Of a stretch of 64,000 nt of DNA, positions 13,101-28,100 are shown piece after piece. The DNA comes from Wuchereria bancrofti (taxonomy: Eukaryota > Nematoda > Chromadorea > Rhabditida > Onchocercidae). The stretch's first letter is position 1. The number at the start of each line of letters is the position of its first letter. The DNA is taken from NCBI GenBank assembly GCA_005281725.1, contig SSBO01000012.1, positions 22,729,965 through 22,793,964 on the forward strand, read 5' to 3'. The notes below the pieces were generated by a model that was given only the letters and a program-made list of their open reading frames with translations, had not been told where the DNA came from and searched no databases. The position numbers and the translations under genes are program-made.

Positions 13101-16100
13101 GGAGAAAAAAATGAAAATGAAATATTTTTGTTTGTTAAAAGTAAATAAAAATTTAAAATGATTTGAAAAAGAAAATTTTAAATTCGAGCAAAACGAACTT
13201 TATACCACTTATCAATTTTTTTTATCAGTTTATTTTACAGCAAATTAAATGCTATAATAGAAGATTTGCGCAATGAAATTAGTAATAAGAATAATGATAT
13301 CGATGAAATTATAAAACAACGAAATGAAACAGAATGGAAACTTGGAGAGCACTGTCAATTGCTTCAAGATGCTAATAATAGGTTAAATTTAAAATTAAGT
13401 TTTTAAAAATTGAAAATGACTATTGCAGATTTTTTCTCTTTCCTTATATATATATACTATTTAAATAATTAATTTCTAATTTGTAGTTCTTAATGAGCGA
13501 ATTCCGGATGTATTCTAAATAAAAGAATTAAAGTTAACCAATCAATTTTTCAAGTATAGTAACTAACAAATTGCAGAGCTAATGAGTTAGTTGAAAAATT
13601 AGCTGAAAAGGAAGGAATTTTAAATTCATTCCTTGAAAAGCAATCAGAAATAGTAGAAGAAAAATATGATAGAATCAATGCAACACCAATTGAAGCAGAA
13701 TCAATAAACACTGATAAAAACAAATCGGAATCAATGGAGATTGATAAGAGCAAGGTATATCTTATCTTCAATTCATTTCCATACTTCTTGGAGATATTGT
13801 GATAAATTGAATGGTAAATTAAATAAATTAAAAAATTGTTGCATCAATAGAATAAAAGTATAATATGACGAAGTGATTGATAAAGTGATTTATTTAAATT
13901 TTTACAAGCTTTTGCAGTTACTTGAAAAATTATTTGAATTAGAGAAGAAATTGCTCGAAGCGGAGAAAGCAGCAGCAGGAGCATATGATAATAATCAATT
14001 AAAAATGTTAGCTTTATTAATTAATCGTGCAATCTTTTGAATTGTTAAATCTTAAGATATAATTTAAATTAAAATTATAACTTTCGAACTTTGTGTAATT
14101 TCTTTATTTACCTCTAAATATATTACAAAAAATGCATTTTAAATTAGTTTTAAATAGTACACTTAACTGATTCAAACTTTTTTCAAATGTAAATGAAATC
14201 AATGAAATCACAAAAGCATCTTCAATTAAATTTTTAATTAAATCAAATTTGGTCCTATGATAGGCTTTTTTATTAATTGGCCTAGTATCACATTTCAGAA
14301 TTCATTAATTATTTAGATATTAAGATATTTGACATGAATATAGTAGCATTTTTTCACTCAAATACTGTAATACGTTATACTGTAACATAACCCAAATACT
14401 GTAACGTGCTACAGTATGTGAAGCATGCATGTTTTGATTATACCTTTATCTTAAAATTAATTAATTCGATAATAATTTAATTAAGCTTTAATTTTTTTAA
14501 ATTTCTATTCCAAATTTAGTTTTTTTTTAATTTTTAGTAACATTTTTTCTCATTCAAACACTGTAACATGTAATACTGTAACTCAAATACTGTAATACAG
14601 TGTGTGAAGAATGTGCATATTTATGAATTTTGAATTTTTTTTACGAAACTTTTGCAATTTCTCAACCGTACTATCATCAAACATCTTTCACTTTGAGAAA
14701 AAAAATAAATTGCAGAACAATTAGTGAGCATGAAGCAACAATGGCTAAATTAAGAGAAGATTTGAATCAAAAAGACGCTGATCTCGTACGTGTATGTAAG
14801 GAACGATGTGACGCTGAATGGTTTCTTGGTGAAGAGCGGCAACGTACAAAGGATGCTAGTGAACGGTAATTAGCATAATGTTTACTGATTAATTTGCTAT
14901 CTTTGTCATGAACAAATCAATGTAAATATTTGAGCATAAATTTAAATTTAAGACAGAAAAAAGTAAACAAGATAAAAAATGAAAGGAAAATTTTACTTCT
15001 GTTTCGTTGCAAGATGGTTTAATTTAAATTTAAACAGATTTCATTTTCGGTAAATTTTAAAAGTGCTAATATATTGAGCTAATATATTTTAATTTATTAT
15101 TCAGTTAATTTATCTCAATTAAAATTTTTTCATTTCTTTAATTTTCTTCTTGCATTAAACAAATTAGGAAGTATTTTTTCTAATATAAAAATTTCATCAT
15201 TTTTTCAATTTTTTTTTTTTTTGTAATTTTGAAAAAAAATTTATGTCTTTGAATTCATTCAACTTATTTGTTCTTTTCAATTGGATAAATGCGCTCATTT
15301 ATGCTTCATTGTAGAATTGCATCACTTGAAGAGGAATTGACGTGCGTGAAAGCAAAACACGATGATATACTTCACAATTTGAGTAATGAAGTATTCGAAT
15401 TAAATGAAAAGTTTGTCTCTTTTTTTCATCCATTTCACTTATGCAAAGTAAATCTGGCAATATTGCATATAGTTAAATTAATTTGAACTTTATTAATTAA
15501 CTAAATAATTAATTAGTGTTCTATTTACATTATGCATTTATATTATTGAAAAATCACTTGACATGCTACTATTTACATAATTATTTTATATGCATTAAAT
15601 TTACTAATTAGTAATAACGATTATAGCTATGATATAGCTATTATAGCTAAGTAAGGAAAAGTAATGATAACGAAAAGTTTAATTAATTCAAATATAAAAG
15701 GACAGTATGTATTTATTTTGATTTGAAGTATTAAATTATGATTGCGGTATGCGTTAAAAGTAATTCAAAATTAATTTACAATTTATAAAGTATAATTAAC
15801 ATAAGATTTTTATGATTTTAACATAATTATTTCGCTGTTTTTCTCTCTAATATAAAATTCTCATCCAGTTTTCCTCTTTTTTCATTTTTTTCTTTTAGCA
15901 TTTTGCAATTGTAATCAAATTTCATTTTTGTTTATGATTTTACTAGAAAAAAAATCATCACAATCAATAAAATTTGTAAAGCAATCATTTTTGATATCTC
16001 AGTTATCTTTGTTTTTACAGAAATAAAAAATTGAAAGAAACTTTAATAAAGACTAAAGTTGTTATAAGGAATCTATCGAAAAATTCACAAACGACAATGC

Positions 16101-19100
16101 TTCTTTTGGGACAAACTGAAGAATCAGAAAATTTGGAGGAAGAATTTAAGCAGGTTGATTTTTTCTTTTCTTTCCTCTTTTTTGATTATCTTACAAAAAA
16201 AATTTTTTTTTTTTTGTTTTTTGTTTTTATTCTTTTTCTTATAAAATGAATGAATGAAATTTTTTGAGCATATTTTGAATAAAAATTATAGCTGAACAAT
16301 AAATTGGATAAAAATTAGATTAAAATTGCATATATTAAAATTTGCTTATTTTAGTTATGTAAAAAATATGCACAATTAAGTGCTCTTCTTGCAACCATTC
16401 AAGAATATTTGGAAAAAATAGAACCGGAAGTTTCAGAAGTTGTGAATTTCCAGTAAATTTTATTTCAATTTTTATAATTTCAATTTTTAGCGCATTAAAA
16501 ATTTTGCACCACTTGTCCTGCAATTATATATTTGTTTTAAATAAAAAATTAAACATTGATTTTCAAATTTTACTGTTAATTCTGAAACGTTTATTAATTA
16601 CTAAATTTAATTCAATATTGCTATTATTGCTTCAACAAGAAACAACTGAAGTTTTTCATATTTTATAAAATGATATTCAGTCGTTTTTGAAATTATATGA
16701 GAATGATTTTTGATTTATTTAAAAATTTAAAAAATTTAAGGAAAGTAATCGAAAATTTGAATAATGAATTCCATCAACAAAAAGCGGAAAATGAAAATTT
16801 ATTGAAACAAAAAAGTGATATCGAGTGGCAACTTAGCGAACATTGTGAACGGCTTCGTAATGCTAATAATCGGTAAGTAAATGTTTTTGAAATAAATTTT
16901 TTTTTTATAAATTTCTCAAAAATACATCTTTTTTATAAATTTTTATCAAAAATGAAAAACAATATTGTGACAGATTTTTGTTAATTAAAAAAAATTTTTT
17001 CTATTCAATAATTTTCTTTTATTTCTTAATTTTACAATTTTGCTTTTTTTGAAAAATTTAATTGATTAAATTTTTCTATGGAATATAAAATGATAAAATA
17101 CAAATCGAAATTTTCTTTTTAGGATAGCCATTTTAGAGGATGAATTAACACATATAAAAGAGATCAATGAAAGAACAATTGAAATTTTACGTATGGAAAA
17201 TGAAGCGCTAAATCAAAAGTTTACTTTCTTTTAATTTCAAAATTATTTTACCAATAGTTATAATTTGTAAGTAAAAAGTTTAAATTGAATTATTTTCTGA
17301 GTCAAATCCGAGTCAAATGTTTATTTCTGTTAAATAAACTAAATATATGATTTGTTTCTAATTGATAAAAATAAATTTGCATATATATTTTATATGTAAT
17401 ATTTATGTTATTATGAAAGTAACTGTTAAGAACAATCATTTTTTTATTATTTAAAATTTTAATTGATAGAAAAATTAATACTAATTAGAACGTATGTTTC
17501 ATATTTAATTGAAATATATAATATATTAATTGAAATATTAATTAAAACATTAACTGAAATATATATTCCATACTTAAAAAGTATTATCTAAAAAAGCGTG
17601 TATTTTTGATCTTTTTCAAAAATAATGATTTTAGTAATTTTAGATGTAATTAAATTAAATCAATGCTAATCAAATATAATTAATGCTAATTGTATCTTTT
17701 TTCCAGGAATATACAATTAAAAGAAGATGTGAAACATTTACAAGATGAAATTCAAAATGCACTAATAAATGGAAGGAAAGAAATTGAATTGGTAAAAAGT
17801 TCTCTTTTTTTTTTTAAAATTATTTTTGCTGATTTAATTTTTATTCTTTCATTTAAAAATTTTATGTATTAATTTTAGCAAAATTCTTGTGAATGCAAAG
17901 AAATTCCAACTTTAAATCGTATTGAAAATATTGGTGTTGATCTCAGGTATTATTACATTTATATTATAATAATAAAAGTAATACAATGATATTTTTTTTA
18001 ATGAAATAAATTTTTTTATAACTTTTTTTTTTGATAAAGAAAATTCTTTATATTATCGTAATAAAAGTAGAACAATAATGGTTTTTTTTTAAATTTTGAT
18101 AGATTACATGGAATTTTTGATGGTCTTATTTTTTATCTTTTTTATTTTTTATCTATTTATTTATTTTTCTTTTTTGTAGAATAAAGAATTATTAGTATTT
18201 CTCGAAGCTTTTCATTAATAGTTATAAAAGATATATTAAAGTTAATGATTAATTAACATTTTTCAATGTATATTTCGGTTTTGTTTTTTTTTCTTTTTTA
18301 ATTAACAAATTTTAAAATATGAAATTATGCATAAATAATTTATTATTACTATTATATTTTAGCTCAATAAATTGTTCATTGGAAAATCTATGCAAAGAAT
18401 TAAATTATCAAAAAATTATTGACACACTTATGGAGCAACGTAGTAAAGCTGAACAATTGTTAAATGAAAGAAAAGAATCGATTACTGATGCATGCAATAA
18501 GTTAGTTTAATTAAAATGTCAAATTAAAATTAATTTTTATTCTGATAAAATTGTTTTATTTACAAAATAGTATTGTGTAAATAACAAAAATGCTTAATTA
18601 AATTGGCAGAAATGTTTAGCAAATAAAACTTTGGACGTTTGCGCTTTTCATTTTAAACAATCTCTCAAATAAAAATTTGTCACACTTTACTGCTAAAAAA
18701 ATAAAAATAGAAATTAAAATAGAAATTAGCAAATTTGAATTCTTATATAGTATTGCATTTAATCAATTAGAGAATGATATGTTAATTAACATATCAAAGT
18801 GCAAATTTTTACAAATTTTACGCCATCCAAAAAGTGTTGTATTTTTATTTCAGTAAAACAATCTTGTGAATTTGATAAAATTTTAATCAATTACAAAAAA
18901 GTTGTTTGAAGAATCTTAAAAATTTGATAAAATTTAAAAGAAAATTACGACAAAGTTATTTACTGAATATCTTTTTCAGAATTATCGAATTAGAAAAACA
19001 AATTTTAGAAAATACATTGGAAGAACAACTGGAAACTATCGAAATGTAAATTATTCTTTTTCTTCATTTTTCTTTTATCAATATATAAATTTTTTTTTTT

Positions 19101-22100
19101 TTTTTGCAAATCTTTCAATAAACTAAATATTTCTAAAAAATTTCAACTTTTTTTCTCTATTGCTTCATTTTTTTTTTGTTTTCGTTTTGCCTTTTATTTT
19201 TAAAATAGTCTTTTTTTTTCACGATATATTTCAAAAGTACAATGAAAGATTTATTTATTGTTTTTCTTTTTTTTTTGTTCTTTTCAAAAAATATATTTTT
19301 TTATTCTTTGGAAGTATTATCTTTCCGAATTGAATAATATATAAATTTATTCAAAATTGATTGATCAGAAAATGAATAGTATAAATTACTATTTGCATCA
19401 TTTATTTATTTATTTATTTGTATCAATCGATTAATTCAAATACTTGCATTATCAATAAATTTTATTGATAAGTTCTTTCACAAAATAACATAGCCTTATA
19501 TTCAAAATTATACAAATTTGAATTGAATTTTATTAAAATTATTAATTTTACAATATAATATACAGGAATTCTATAATAATTAATAATGATAATAATAAGG
19601 AATTAAAAAAATATATGAAATCAAGTACGAATAATCAAAGGAATGTTTAATAAAACGTTTTATTTGTTGTTAAAATAAAATTTTCTTTAATAGCCCAATT
19701 TTATTTTTGACATTCTGTTGCAAGAATAACCTAAAATAACAAAATGATTAAAGTAATCATTTCAATCAAAATTGTTAGTTAAATTATAATGATCAAGATT
19801 TAGAAATTAGTAAAAATTAAAATTCTAAGTTAAATTAGAAATTAATATAAATTAAAAATCTAACTTAAAACATTTGCCATCCTTTTTAAAAAAAAAGTAG
19901 TGTAATCCCAATTTTTCTTTTCTTTGTAGTGTCTCGCATGAAGAATTTGATGATGATAAAAAAGCTGAAGTTGAAAATTTGATAAGATTAAAATCGGAAT
20001 TGGAAAGAAATCTGGAAGAAGTCAATACCAGGTAACAACATTTTTAATTATTTGTCATATGCTCATTTGAAAATTACCTTAGGTAAGTATGTAAATAAGC
20101 ATATACTGATCAAAAAAGAATACTCTAATCGTCATTATTTTAATTTTATAATTTTAAATAAGTAATTTTGTTAAATTTTATTAATGACTTCTTATTACAA
20201 GTTGTATGTCACCAATTCACAATTTGTCAATTTGTGTCAATTTTTTTTTTTGAAAATCTAACTTTCTTTTTTTATTGATTTCAAATTCAAATTTATCATA
20301 TTTGGTATAGCAATAGAAATGTTCGTTCTCTTCGTCATTTTTTTTTAATTTAATAAGAATGTTTTCAATAAATAATTAAAATTTTTGATTGGAAATTAAA
20401 AAATCATTCATTCAGCTTTACTTTGTCAACGTTTAGTTTGATCAACCAATTAAAAATGAACTTATTGATTATGAGAATAATATTGCGATTAAAAATAATC
20501 TTTGCGTATAAAATTATTTCCAATTAATATTGATCTAAGCTCTTTCATTTAAAATGAAAAAAAAAACCTTTTTAGTACTAATCTATTAAAAACAATGGTT
20601 TAACATACCTATAATTTTCTTTTTTTCTTTTAAATCTTCGCTTAATAAAATAAATTATCGTTTTTTTTAAATAACAAATAAAATTGTTTTTGCTCAGTTA
20701 ATTTATACCGTATCTTAGCATTTTAATACAGTTTCTAAATGATTCACGTAGATCATACTGTGTTAGCACGCGCTACAGTAACCAATATAAAGTATTACTT
20801 ATTGATGGCAAGTATTAAGTTACTTTCAATCTCATATATCCTACTTAATTTAATTAAGTATTACGGAAAGGTATATGTAGAACAATCATATAATCACAAA
20901 TTATAAGTAAAATCTTATAATCCACCAATGATTAGGTAATCCGGAATTGTATCATTTCCGGAGTAACGTTTCCATCTTTTTTTTTTTAAAGAGAAGGCTT
21001 TTTCCATCAATATACATTTCATTTTCTTGCTTTTATGAAATCTTTCAATATAACATTTTAAAATATTTAGAAATAATATAAGCAAATTTTTGAATTTTAT
21101 TTTTATATAATTATAAATGAAACATTTTTTTTTTTAAGTATTATTTTCAGGACTAAAAATATAACATTCAATTTTATCGTTTCAGTAAGTTAGACTATTT
21201 CATTGTGATATGATAACGGCAGCATATTATATTAAATTAAGGCACTGATAAATTTCTGATAGTGTAAAAACATGTGATAGTCTGAACAAAATGAAAATGT
21301 CTCATTTTTTTCTTTTTAAATTTTTTTACTAAAAGAAAAAAGAAAAAAAAAACATTCATGATTGATAAGATAGTTTTGTTAAAAGAAATTCTATTTCCTA
21401 TGTTTTTTGATTTTCAAACATTAAATGATTTGAAATGAACCACACTGATGTGTACTTATTTTAAAAAATGATGTAATTGTAGCTAATTAAGCAAAAAAAA
21501 AAGAAAAAAGACGACTCAATTCTTCTAAAACTAATTAATTTTAATTTTTTCAAAAAAAAAAGAAGAATAATGAAAGAATTACAGAAATCCGACACTTATA
21601 TGATGACATTTAAATTTGTAATAACATTTAACGATACAATAAAGTTATTAACAAAATAAAATGTTTATAACATAGTAACTTTTATAAATAAAGCAATTAA
21701 ATTCAAATGATAAAATTAATTCATGGTAAAGTAATTAACAAAATAGATAATAGAGTAATTAAAACTAAAATTGATTAAAGAATTAATTTTTTTTTTGTAC
21801 TTTTACTAAATTTCGTTTATTCCATCTTTTTTATTCATTCCTCACTTACTTTTTGAATTTAAACTAAAAATAAATATCTATAAAATGTAGGAAATATTTT
21901 GAATTTTTTTAAAATCATCTTGATTATAACTTATTTCAAAGTATTCCTCTGATTATAACTTATCTCAAAGTAATCCTCTGATTATAACTTATTTCAAAGT
22001 AATTCCATTCCATCCAGTAACATTCCAAAGTTATTACTTTGTTCTCATATAATCTTATTTACATTTTTTTTTATTTTTTTACCCATTGTTGCAATAGCAT

Positions 22101-25100
22101 TCTCATCATGCAACCTGCAGTTTACCTGTGCTTATCAAATAATTTGCAATTTACCTGCTCTTATCATTAAGTATTTTGCACTTTACTCGTTCTCAATGAG
22201 TAATCTGCAAAACCTATAATTTAGCATTCTAGTTCAAGTAACCTGAAGTTTTACCTGTTCCCATTGAGTAATTTGTAGTTTATCTGTTCTCATTAAATAA
22301 TCTATAATCTATCTGTTTTAATGATGTTTGTTGTATGTCTAAAATGTTAAACAAACAATTGATGTAAACATCAAATGTTTATCTCATTTTTGTAAAAATG
22401 AATCATTGGTGAGAATTAATGTTAGTTCGTAGAAGATTAAAAATAAACTTTTTTAAAAATCACGTGGCATTGTTGATTTTTGATTTCTTCCACTTCAATA
22501 TAAGCGATGAAATGAATGGCTTTTATCCAGTATCATTCAATTTTACACTAATTTTTAAATTTTTCTAATTGTACTTTTTCCTAGTTTTCATTTCCTAATT
22601 TTTTTCAAGTATTTACTTTTACCTTAATTCATAATTTTTTTTTCTGCATTTGTCTATTCATATACTGAAATTTGAAATTTGAATAAATTAACTGAGAAAA
22701 ATAAATCAGTATGAATATGATACGTTTGTATGTTTGTATTTTTAAACTATTAGCAATTTATTTATTTATTTATTGTAATTTATTTCATTTATTCTTTATT
22801 TTTATAAATCAAAAGCAAAAAAAAAGTTTCCGAATATTTTTTTTTTTTGCTGAACATAGTAATATTTAAGTATAGTAAGAAATATTTTGAAAAATATGAA
22901 ACAATATTGGTTAATAGACTGAAATAATTAAAATTTGATAGATATTATTATGAATTTTAACAACCAAAAATATGTTTGCCGGGATGATATTAATTTAATT
23001 TAAATAATTAATTATGTTAAGTGATAATTAAATACACTGGTCTTATTGTGTGCAATTTTTTTTTACTTAACCAATTTAAATTTGCTAGTAAATATTTAAC
23101 TAAGAAAAATAAATCAGTACGAATATAATATATTTGTATTTCTAAACTATTAGCAATTTATTTATTTATTTCTTATTGATTTTTTTTTTTTTTTTTAAGT
23201 CTAAAGTTCTTATTAATTTTGTTTATTCTATTACTTTCTTGCTTTAGGATATGACAAGTTAAATTTGTCAAAAAGATAATAAATTTTATAAGGTGCAATT
23301 GTTGGTACGATCCTAAATTACTTCTTATTAAGTTTGTTTACTTTACTGCATGAATAAGTTATAAGTAATTAAAAGATAATAGTTGAATGCTTGCTCACAA
23401 ATAATCGGTTAATTATTCCGATTATTATATTATTGACTAATTTTGACTATGTCACATTTATATGATATCTTTGATAATTATTATCTTTTATTTATTGTCT
23501 ATTTTTTTTTCTAACTGTGTATAATTATATTTTTATTTCATTTTTATCATTTAAAATGTTCGAGCACCGAGAATTACATAAATCGTTGCGCATTTTTTAA
23601 AGGAGCGCAAATATCGCAAATAATTATTTCAGGAACGAAGAGATGTCGGCATTGCTTGATAAAAAAGAACAAACAATTAATGCAATCATTAATGAAAAGA
23701 AAGCAATTGAAGTAGAACGTAATTGTTTACAACAACAAGTTGATAATCTAAAACAACAGTGTTATAACCTTTCACCTTTTGCAACCAATGTTCTTCGTGA
23801 GGTAGCAGCATTTGAAAATATTGCTTACAATACATTTTAATTCTTAAAATACAGAAATTAAATATATCTCGAGAAATCATGATTGAATCTGTTTCGAAAA
23901 AAAAGCAGAGGATAATTTAGATAATTTGAATTTAATCAAGTTAAAATAAAATACAGTACGCCGCAGAGGTAGCAACATTTGAAAATATTGATTACGATAG
24001 ACTTTCATTCTTAAAATATAGAAATTATGATTAAATATGCCTCGAGAAATCATGATTAAATCTATTTCGAGAAAAAGCAAAGGATAATTTAGATTTAATC
24101 AAATTAAAATAAAATACAGTACGCCGTATTACTGTATTACCAGTCATTGATGCAAACACGATACTGTATTCCTCTAGATACAGTTTTTATTTCAAAAAGA
24201 TTTTTAGACGTAATTTGAAACGATATATTACTTTAACTTGTTTATCTACGAATGCATTTTAATAATAACGTAATATTTGATTACAATTAATTATTAATTT
24301 ACTACTACAAATATGTCTATCTTATGTTATTGTTGTTTTAAGTGCAAAAAAAAGGACGAACAAATTTGGCTAATAATCATAAGTGACATTTATTTTTGAA
24401 ATAATAACAATTAAACAGTTGCTATCCTGAGAAATTATGATTAAATCTATTTCGACAAAAAGCAGAGGATAATTTAGATAAATTAAATTTAATCAAATTA
24501 AAATAATTATTTTGCATACGATTTATCAATATCTTGAGTTTATATTTTATTTAATTAATATCTAACTAATATTGAAGTTATTATGATATCATTTCAAAAT
24601 TGAAAAAAAAATTTTTTTAGGGTGAAAATGAAACCGAATTAATGATTCGGCTATGCGAAAAAGATGATCAATTGCAACAGTTTACTACTGAAATAGCTGA
24701 GAAAGTAGAAGAGATTACGTAAGTGTTTTAAATTTATTGTTTTCTTTTTTTTTAAAAAAATTCATGCAAAAACAATCATAGATTGGAACCAGTTGTTTAT
24801 TTTTAGAAAATGATGAAAGAATGAGATATAAAGAGAGGGAGAGAGAGAGGAAAAAGCATTTTAAAAATTTCCATCTGTTTATTGTATTTTTGAAGTGCTA
24901 AAATTTTAGTTAATTTAGACACAGCGACAATATTTTCATTCATAATTTATAAAAATAAAAATTATATTTCAGAAATTTGCATCAAGTGATCAAAGATTTG
25001 AGAGATGTGATTGGTGAAAAAAATCGAATAATTGATGATTTGAATAGGATAACAAACGAAAAAGAATGGAATCTCGGCGAGTATCGACAATGGCTTACTG

Positions 25101-28100
25101 ATGCTAATAATAAGTATATATAAACATACTTATTTTATAATCATTAAGAAAAAAAAATTATTTTAAAATTATAATTTTATTTTATAAAATCTTTATATAA
25201 AAAAAAAACAACAAATGATCTATAAATAATCTGAAAGATGCTTATAGAAATAATAATTTTATGTGCAAATTTTACAATAATATAAAATGAATTCAAAATT
25301 TATTTCTTATATTTAATTTTATTTGAAGTTAGCATATTTTTTNTAAAATCTTTATATAAAAAAAAAACAACAAATGATCTATAAATAATCTGAAAGATGC
25401 TTATAGAAATAATAATTTTATGTGCAAATTTTACAATAATATAAAATGAATTCAAAATTTATTTCTTATATTTAATTTTATTTGAAGTTAGCATATTTTT
25501 TAGTATTTTATTTTCATTAATAAATTTTAGAATAGATAATCTTGAAACAGAATTAAGCGATGTCGGACATGGTGTAAAATTGAATAAAATTGAACTGGAC
25601 AGGCTGACCAATGAAATAGATGAGAAAAATGCAAAAATTTCACAACTTCATAATAAGTAATTCTTCATTTATTTCAATTAATTATTTTTAATTAAATATA
25701 TGAAGCTCTTTTTTCTAAATCTCAATTTTAATTTAATAACTAGAAGAAAAAAAAAAACCTGAGCCCTTATTTCTCTTTACAATATTATTTTATAAATGAA
25801 TTATCAATTACTAATTAATAATTTCACTTCCAATTTAGAATAGCTAAACTGGAATCAGATGCTATTAATGTTCAGTATGAGAAAGAAATAATACCAAATG
25901 AGGTATTTAATTTCTAAATTTAATTTCTCAATGATTTTTTTTATATTTTAAGTGATAATATAATAAACTATTTGAAACTTTTCATTACAAATTCAATTTC
26001 TGTTTTATCATCGTTAGGATTTCTCATCAAAATTATCAGCATTACGTGAGAAACTTTCAAATATGGAAGAATATGTACAATTTCAAGACGAAGAATTACG
26101 ACGATTGAAAGAGGTAAAAATGATGAAATAATTTAATTAATGCTTCAAGGTGATGTTAATAATGTAAAAAAAATTTTAAGTATTTACATAACTTCCGATT
26201 AATATTAATTAAATCATTCGATAAATACAACTTTCGATAAATATTAATTAAATTACTAAAAAAACAAGAAAATTTGTAATATAAATAAGGAAAAGGCTTC
26301 TTTTTTTTATATTTTTAATTTGCAAAATATTTTATGGTAAATGTAAAAATTGAAAGTATTAAAGACTTTCTCAGATAGTATCAAGAAATTGGTTTCTATA
26401 TAATAATTAATACTTTATAATTCAATTATATAATTAATATTATTTTTGTTTAATATATTACTGATAATTTGAAACATTCCGTTTCATTTACAATTGCAAA
26501 CATTTAAAGAATTTAAAATTTTTTTAAAAAAAAATTTTATTTATTTACATTGCAAAGTTTCTTTTTATTTTAATTCTTTTCTTCAACATCTAATTAATAT
26601 TTATTATTATGGATTTAAAATATTTTGTAAATGATATCAGTGAATGTTCTTCGATAATGAAAAAGTATAATTTAATTTTAGGAACACGCAGAAACGTTAG
26701 CAAATCAACAAAATGACGTATCGTCAACAAGCGCTGCCATTCGTGCGTTAATTTATTAATTTAATAAACAAGAAAAAAGTTGTTTTTCTTGAAACGAAAA
26801 AGAAAGATGAAAATTGTTAATTATTTTAAAAGAAACTTTGAAATGAATTGATGAAAATGGGCAATTTTTTCTTTTTAATTATTTTGAAATTAATTATTTA
26901 TTTTAAAATTAATTATACTAATTATTTTGAAAAGCTGACATGAAATTGATTTAGGAGCAGAGCTAATTTGCATAAACATAGTGACACTTATAGAAATTTA
27001 AGATTATTCTGTTCTTAATTTTACCTAAGTATGCCTAAAATTTTTGAAATGTCCAGAAATGATGATCAATAAGGAATTTAAAATATTCAAATTGTTATTA
27101 TTTCTTGCTTATTCGCTATTTTCTTTTGTTTTTTGTTTTGTTTTTTAGAAAAATATCTAAATAAGAATTTCTTCATTTCAAATTCATTTTTTTTTTTAAA
27201 TTGAAAACATATAATTTTTGAAATTAATCAAAGTAATTTTTTTTAACCAAAAAAAAAGAGCAATTACTTTGACTTTATAAAATTTGCATTTATTCCAATT
27301 TGAATGATTCTCATACTGATTAGTAATTTCAAGAATTTTTCCGGATTCATGTCATAATTTCAGGCTATTATTTTAGAACACTTCTGTAACATCTAAATTG
27401 CTTTCAGCAAAATTAGAATATAAATTTAACATTTGTAATATTCCTATAAATGATTGAATTTCATTTAATTTTAAGAAACTCATGGAATTGGTAATCAGAT
27501 AATGTCGGAAGAATATAATGAATTATCCTCGGAATTAATTATTTTAAATCGTAAAAAATATGAATTAGAAGAAAAGGTAAGTGTAAAAATTTATTTCAAA
27601 TTTGAAAATAAAAAAAAATTTGTTATTTTGTCAAAAAAGAAATAAATGAAACATTAAATATTATTTAATAAACGATGCAATAACATTTTCATACATTTTA
27701 ATTATTTCAATGTTTTTTTTTTTAAAAAAATAAATAAATGAATTATATCAAATAAAATTCTATTCAATTATCTTTCAGGCAATACAATAAATAAAAGAAT
27801 TGCAGTAGCAAATTAATTAATGAAATATTTGTTATAAAATAAAAACTTTTACAAATTTGAAATTACATTCAAAAAAAAAAAAAAGGAAAATAATTCTTTT
27901 TACTTTCCTTAAATAGTTTTTCTTTTTTTTTTTCATAAAAAAGTTTGTTTAATATAAAGTAATAATTTTTTTTTTTTAAATTCTTAATTAAATTAATGAT
28001 TGATTATTTTAGGTGAAACGATTAGAAAATGAATTACAAGGTTCATACGAAAAGGTCAAATGGCTTGAAGATGATCAACGTCGAACAGGTGAAGAGATAT

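Noticed and set aside
26682..26760. Gene end at the TAA in exon 43
   Set aside because: A GTGCGT donor before the stop joins in frame to exon 44 and the downstream domain, so a terminal exon is less likely, though a short isoform is possible.
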